Shown in pieces: positions 5,826-5,934 of a stretch of 5,934 nucleotides of DNA. This stretch comes from Candidatus Poseidoniales archaeon (GTDB lineage: Archaea; Thermoplasmatota; Poseidoniia; MGIII; CG-Epi1), in the NCBI GenBank assembly GCA_015658585.1, contig DQOP01000093.1, positions 1 to 5,934 of the forward strand, read 5' to 3'. Each line of letters begins with the position of its first letter. Positions within the stretch are counted from its first letter, which is position 1. The notes below the pieces were generated by a model. The model was not told where the DNA came from. It did not search any database and worked only from the letters and a program-made list of their open reading frames with translations. The translations under genes were made by a program, and so were the position numbers.

Positions 5826-5934
5826 AATGGATAATCTGCAAGTACTTCAACTGATAGACATCCTTTTTGACTCCTAGTTGTTGGAAGCCCATCTTGTGAA
5901 GCCATAAGATCATTTACTTGATCGACTGCCTGTT
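5819..5934 (-). CDS. C-terminal end of an unidentified protein, partial
   Basis: Thirty-seven codons enter from the right edge and end at TAA 5819-5821. The residues are QAVDQVNDLMASQDGLPTTR, then SQKGCLSVEVLADYPLW. The frame contains no stop and reads like soluble protein. Its stop overlaps the ATG of the helix-turn-helix ORF (ATGGTAA), the arrangement of two coupled genes on one transcript. I do not recognise the family and the N-terminus lies outside the window. It could instead be the upstream part of the same broken gene as the helix-turn-helix. Confidence 0.4.
   Translation of the reverse strand, partial: QAVDQVNDLMASQDGLPTTRSQKGCLSVEVLADYPLW

Overview
The window holds one intact two-gene efflux operon on the minus strand, set between broken or partial genes of different composition. 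The adaptor has an uncleaved membrane anchor and the transporter is a full-length 1029-residue RND pump, so the host is Gram-negative. I cannot name the species. The left-hand genes look gammaproteobacterial to me from memory of the families only.

Left block (1 to about 574, G+C-rich): the start of a membrane-anchored thioredoxin-like protein on the minus strand (1-195, running off the window) faces away from a 5' fragment of a RimK/glutathione-synthase-like ATP-grasp gene (254 to about 574, plus). The ATP-grasp fragment appears to carry an early frameshift and ends abruptly where composition falls: bases 481-540 are 35/60 G+C, bases 601-780 are 47/180. The A+T-rich stretch 573-793 contains only short, out-of-phase remnants of a minus-strand gene.

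Centre (812-5448): a periplasmic adaptor (membrane fusion protein, 3991-5448) followed by an HAE1-type RND transporter (812-3901). The adaptor would link the inner-membrane pump to an outer-membrane channel. No TolC-like channel gene is present, so the channel must be encoded elsewhere. The adaptor ends in an unusual cationic tail built from a 13-residue repeat centred on Trp-Lys-Gly. The 89 bases between the two genes stay open in the adaptor's frame and close with a TGA that overlaps the transporter's ATG.

Right flank (5449-5934): a terminal inverted repeat and the last codons of an IS3-type transposase end only 33 bases before the adaptor start and point the same way as the operon. Beyond them lie short overlapping minus-strand reading frames. 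One encodes a convincing helix-turn-helix of 50 residues, and one runs off the window.

The picture is a transporter operon in a mosaic region, with a truncated gene on each side and its promoter region replaced or invaded by an insertion sequence.
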